Part shown: piece after piece, positions 5,793-6,618 of the stretch
Layout of the letters: each line of letters opens with the position of its first letter
Position numbering within the stretch: the first letter of the stretch is position 1
Position numbers and translations under genes: made by a program
NCBI GenBank assembly: GCA_012840625.1
Contig: DUSB01000084.1
Coordinates: 1 to 6,618, forward strand
Origin: Syntrophomonadaceae bacterium
GTDB taxonomy: Bacteria; Bacillota; Syntrophomonadia; Syntrophomonadales; Syntrophomonadaceae
Direction: 5' to 3'
Length of the DNA: 6,618 bases
Notes under the pieces: model-generated
What the model was told of the DNA's origin: nothing
The model's database searches: none
Seen by the model: the letters and a program-made list of their open reading frames with translations, nothing else

Positions 5793-6618
5793 TTATTTCC
5801 CTGTATCTGTATGGCGAATTTCTTCAAGCAGGGCTTCAAGCAGGGAATCACCGGGTACTTTACGGATAATTTCTCCTTTTTTGAATAAGAGACCTGAACC
5901 CCGACCGCCAGCAATGCCGACATCAGCCTCCCGCGCCTCTCCGGGTCCGTTAACCACACAACCCATAACCGCTACTTTAAGCGGCCGATCTATTGTGCGC
6001 AGCTCCTGATCCACCCGGGTGGCAAGGTTAATTAAATCAATCTCGCAGCGTCCACAGGTAGGACAGGATATGAGTTCCACTCCATGCTCTCTCAAACCCA
6101 AATCACGCAAAATTTCATAAGCAGCCCAAACTTCATCAACCGGGTCTCCGGTTAAAGATACACGTATGGTATCACCAATTCCTTCTGATAATAAGATACC
6201 CATACCTAAAGCGGTCTTAATTAATGCTCTGTCAATAGTCCCTGCCTCGGTAATGCCGAGATGCAAAGGATAATCTACTCGCTGTGCTATCATACGATAG
6301 GCTTGTACTGTAAGCGGCACCGAAGAAGCCTTCAGGGAAATTTTTATCTGCTCAAAGTTCAAGTCTTCTAACATGTGAACATGCTCCATGGCACTTGCAA
6401 CCATGGCTTCAGCACATAAACCTCCATAGCGTTTCAGCAGTTTTTTGTCCAGCGAGCCAGCATTCACACCAATGCGTATCGGGATACCGTGATCCTGACA
6501 GGCCCTTACCACTTCCTGTACACCCTCCCGGCTACCAATATTGCCAGGATTGATCCGTAAACCGTCCACTCCTGCCTTAATACTTGCTAGAGCCAGACGG
6601 TGATCAAAATGAATGTCA
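5793..6618 (-). CDS. ispG: 4-hydroxy-3-methylbut-2-enyl diphosphate synthase (5' end beyond window)
   Basis: IspG (GcpE) reduces the cyclic diphosphate MEcPP to HMBPP in the MEP isoprenoid pathway, using a [4Fe-4S] cluster and ferredoxin or flavodoxin electrons. The frame enters from the right edge (first full codon at 6617) and gives 274 residues, so about 80 N-terminal residues are missing. The GTG at 6569 is an internal valine, since DIHFDHRLAL, a conserved IspG stretch, is encoded in frame upstream of it. Other signatures are GLRINPGNIG, IPIRIGVNAGSL, LHLGITEAG, LLSEGIGDTIRVSLTGDP and CVVNGPGEA. Cluster ligands by homology are C185 and C188 (SCPTC) and C220, with E227 in NGPGE (fragment numbering). 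A further cysteine, C191, lies in GRCE. Upstream neighbours in related genomes are normally dxr and rseP, which would lie beyond the window. Confidence 0.97.
   Translation of the reverse strand, partial: DIHFDHRLALASIKAGVDGLRINPGNIGSREGVQEVVRACQDHGIPIRIGVNAGSLDKKLLKRYGGLCAEAMVASAMEHVHMLEDLNFEQIKISLKASSVPLTVQAYRMIAQRVDYPLHLGITEAGTIDRALIKTALGMGILLSEGIGDTIRVSLTGDPVDEVWAAYEILRDLGLREHGVELISCPTCGRCEIDLINLATRVDQELRTIDRPLKVAVMGCVVNGPGEAREADVGIAGGRGSGLLFKKGEIIRKVPGDSLLEALLEEIRHTDTGK
5822..5845 (-). repeat. ispG: In-frame 12-bp tandem repeat near the ispG 3' end
   Basis: CTTCAAGCAGGG occurs twice back to back on the plus strand (5822-5833 and 5834-5845). It encodes the start of LLEALLEE, a two-fold leucine/glutamate pattern in the C-terminal helix of IspG. 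It could be a small slippage duplication or simply a codon-level echo of a natural amphipathic helix. Confidence 0.7.

Noticed and set aside
6567..6569. GTG as the start of ispG
   Set aside because: The upstream in-frame sequence encodes the conserved IspG stretch DIHFDHRLAL, so the GTG is an internal valine and the gene is simply cut by the window edge.
1..6618. Mobile elements, CRISPR arrays, tRNA or rRNA genes
   Set aside because: No transposase, integrase, terminal inverted repeats, spaced direct repeats or RNA gene signatures were seen; the window is almost fully occupied by four housekeeping-type genes.

Overview
The window looks like a chromosomal housekeeping block from a Gram-positive anaerobe of the Bacillota, most likely class Clostridia. 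I base this on a PolC-type replicative polymerase, which is largely confined to Bacillota and relatives, and on the gene order ispG-proS-...-polC. That order is the middle of the familiar clostridial run dxr-rseP-ispG-proS-polC-rimP-nusA. Shine-Dalgarno sites are strong (AAGGAGGT, AGGAGG) and base composition is moderate. I cannot name a genus from sequence alone.

All genes lie on the minus strand, so transcription runs from high to low coordinates. In that order: ispG (3' three quarters, cut by the right edge; MEP isoprenoid pathway, 6618-5793); a 75-bp gap; proS (prolyl-tRNA synthetase, 5717-4002, probably starting at TTG); a 21-bp gap; an MgtC/SapB-family membrane protein with a C-terminal ACT-like domain (3980-3315); a 61-bp gap; and polC (3253 to the left edge, 1084 codons visible, about 150 expected to be missing). 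The plus strand carries no credible gene. The short gaps suggest one operon, with possible fine control at two junctions: a 10-bp tandem duplication plus a start-stop AUG-UAA before mgtC, and a hairpin enclosing the ribosome binding site and start codon of polC.

The most notable finding is in polC. The DnaQ-like 3'-5' exonuclease domain that normally interrupts the PHP domain of PolC is absent. The two PHP halves are joined by a linker of about seven residues (QEDKKEK), the reading frame stays open, and the polymerase catalytic residues are intact. The PHP domain keeps what looks like a complete set of nine metal ligands. This is therefore a PolC without its usual built-in proofreader, with the possibility that proofreading is supplied by the PHP site or by a separate exonuclease. 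The second oddity is the mgtC-type gene between proS and polC, which are usually adjacent.
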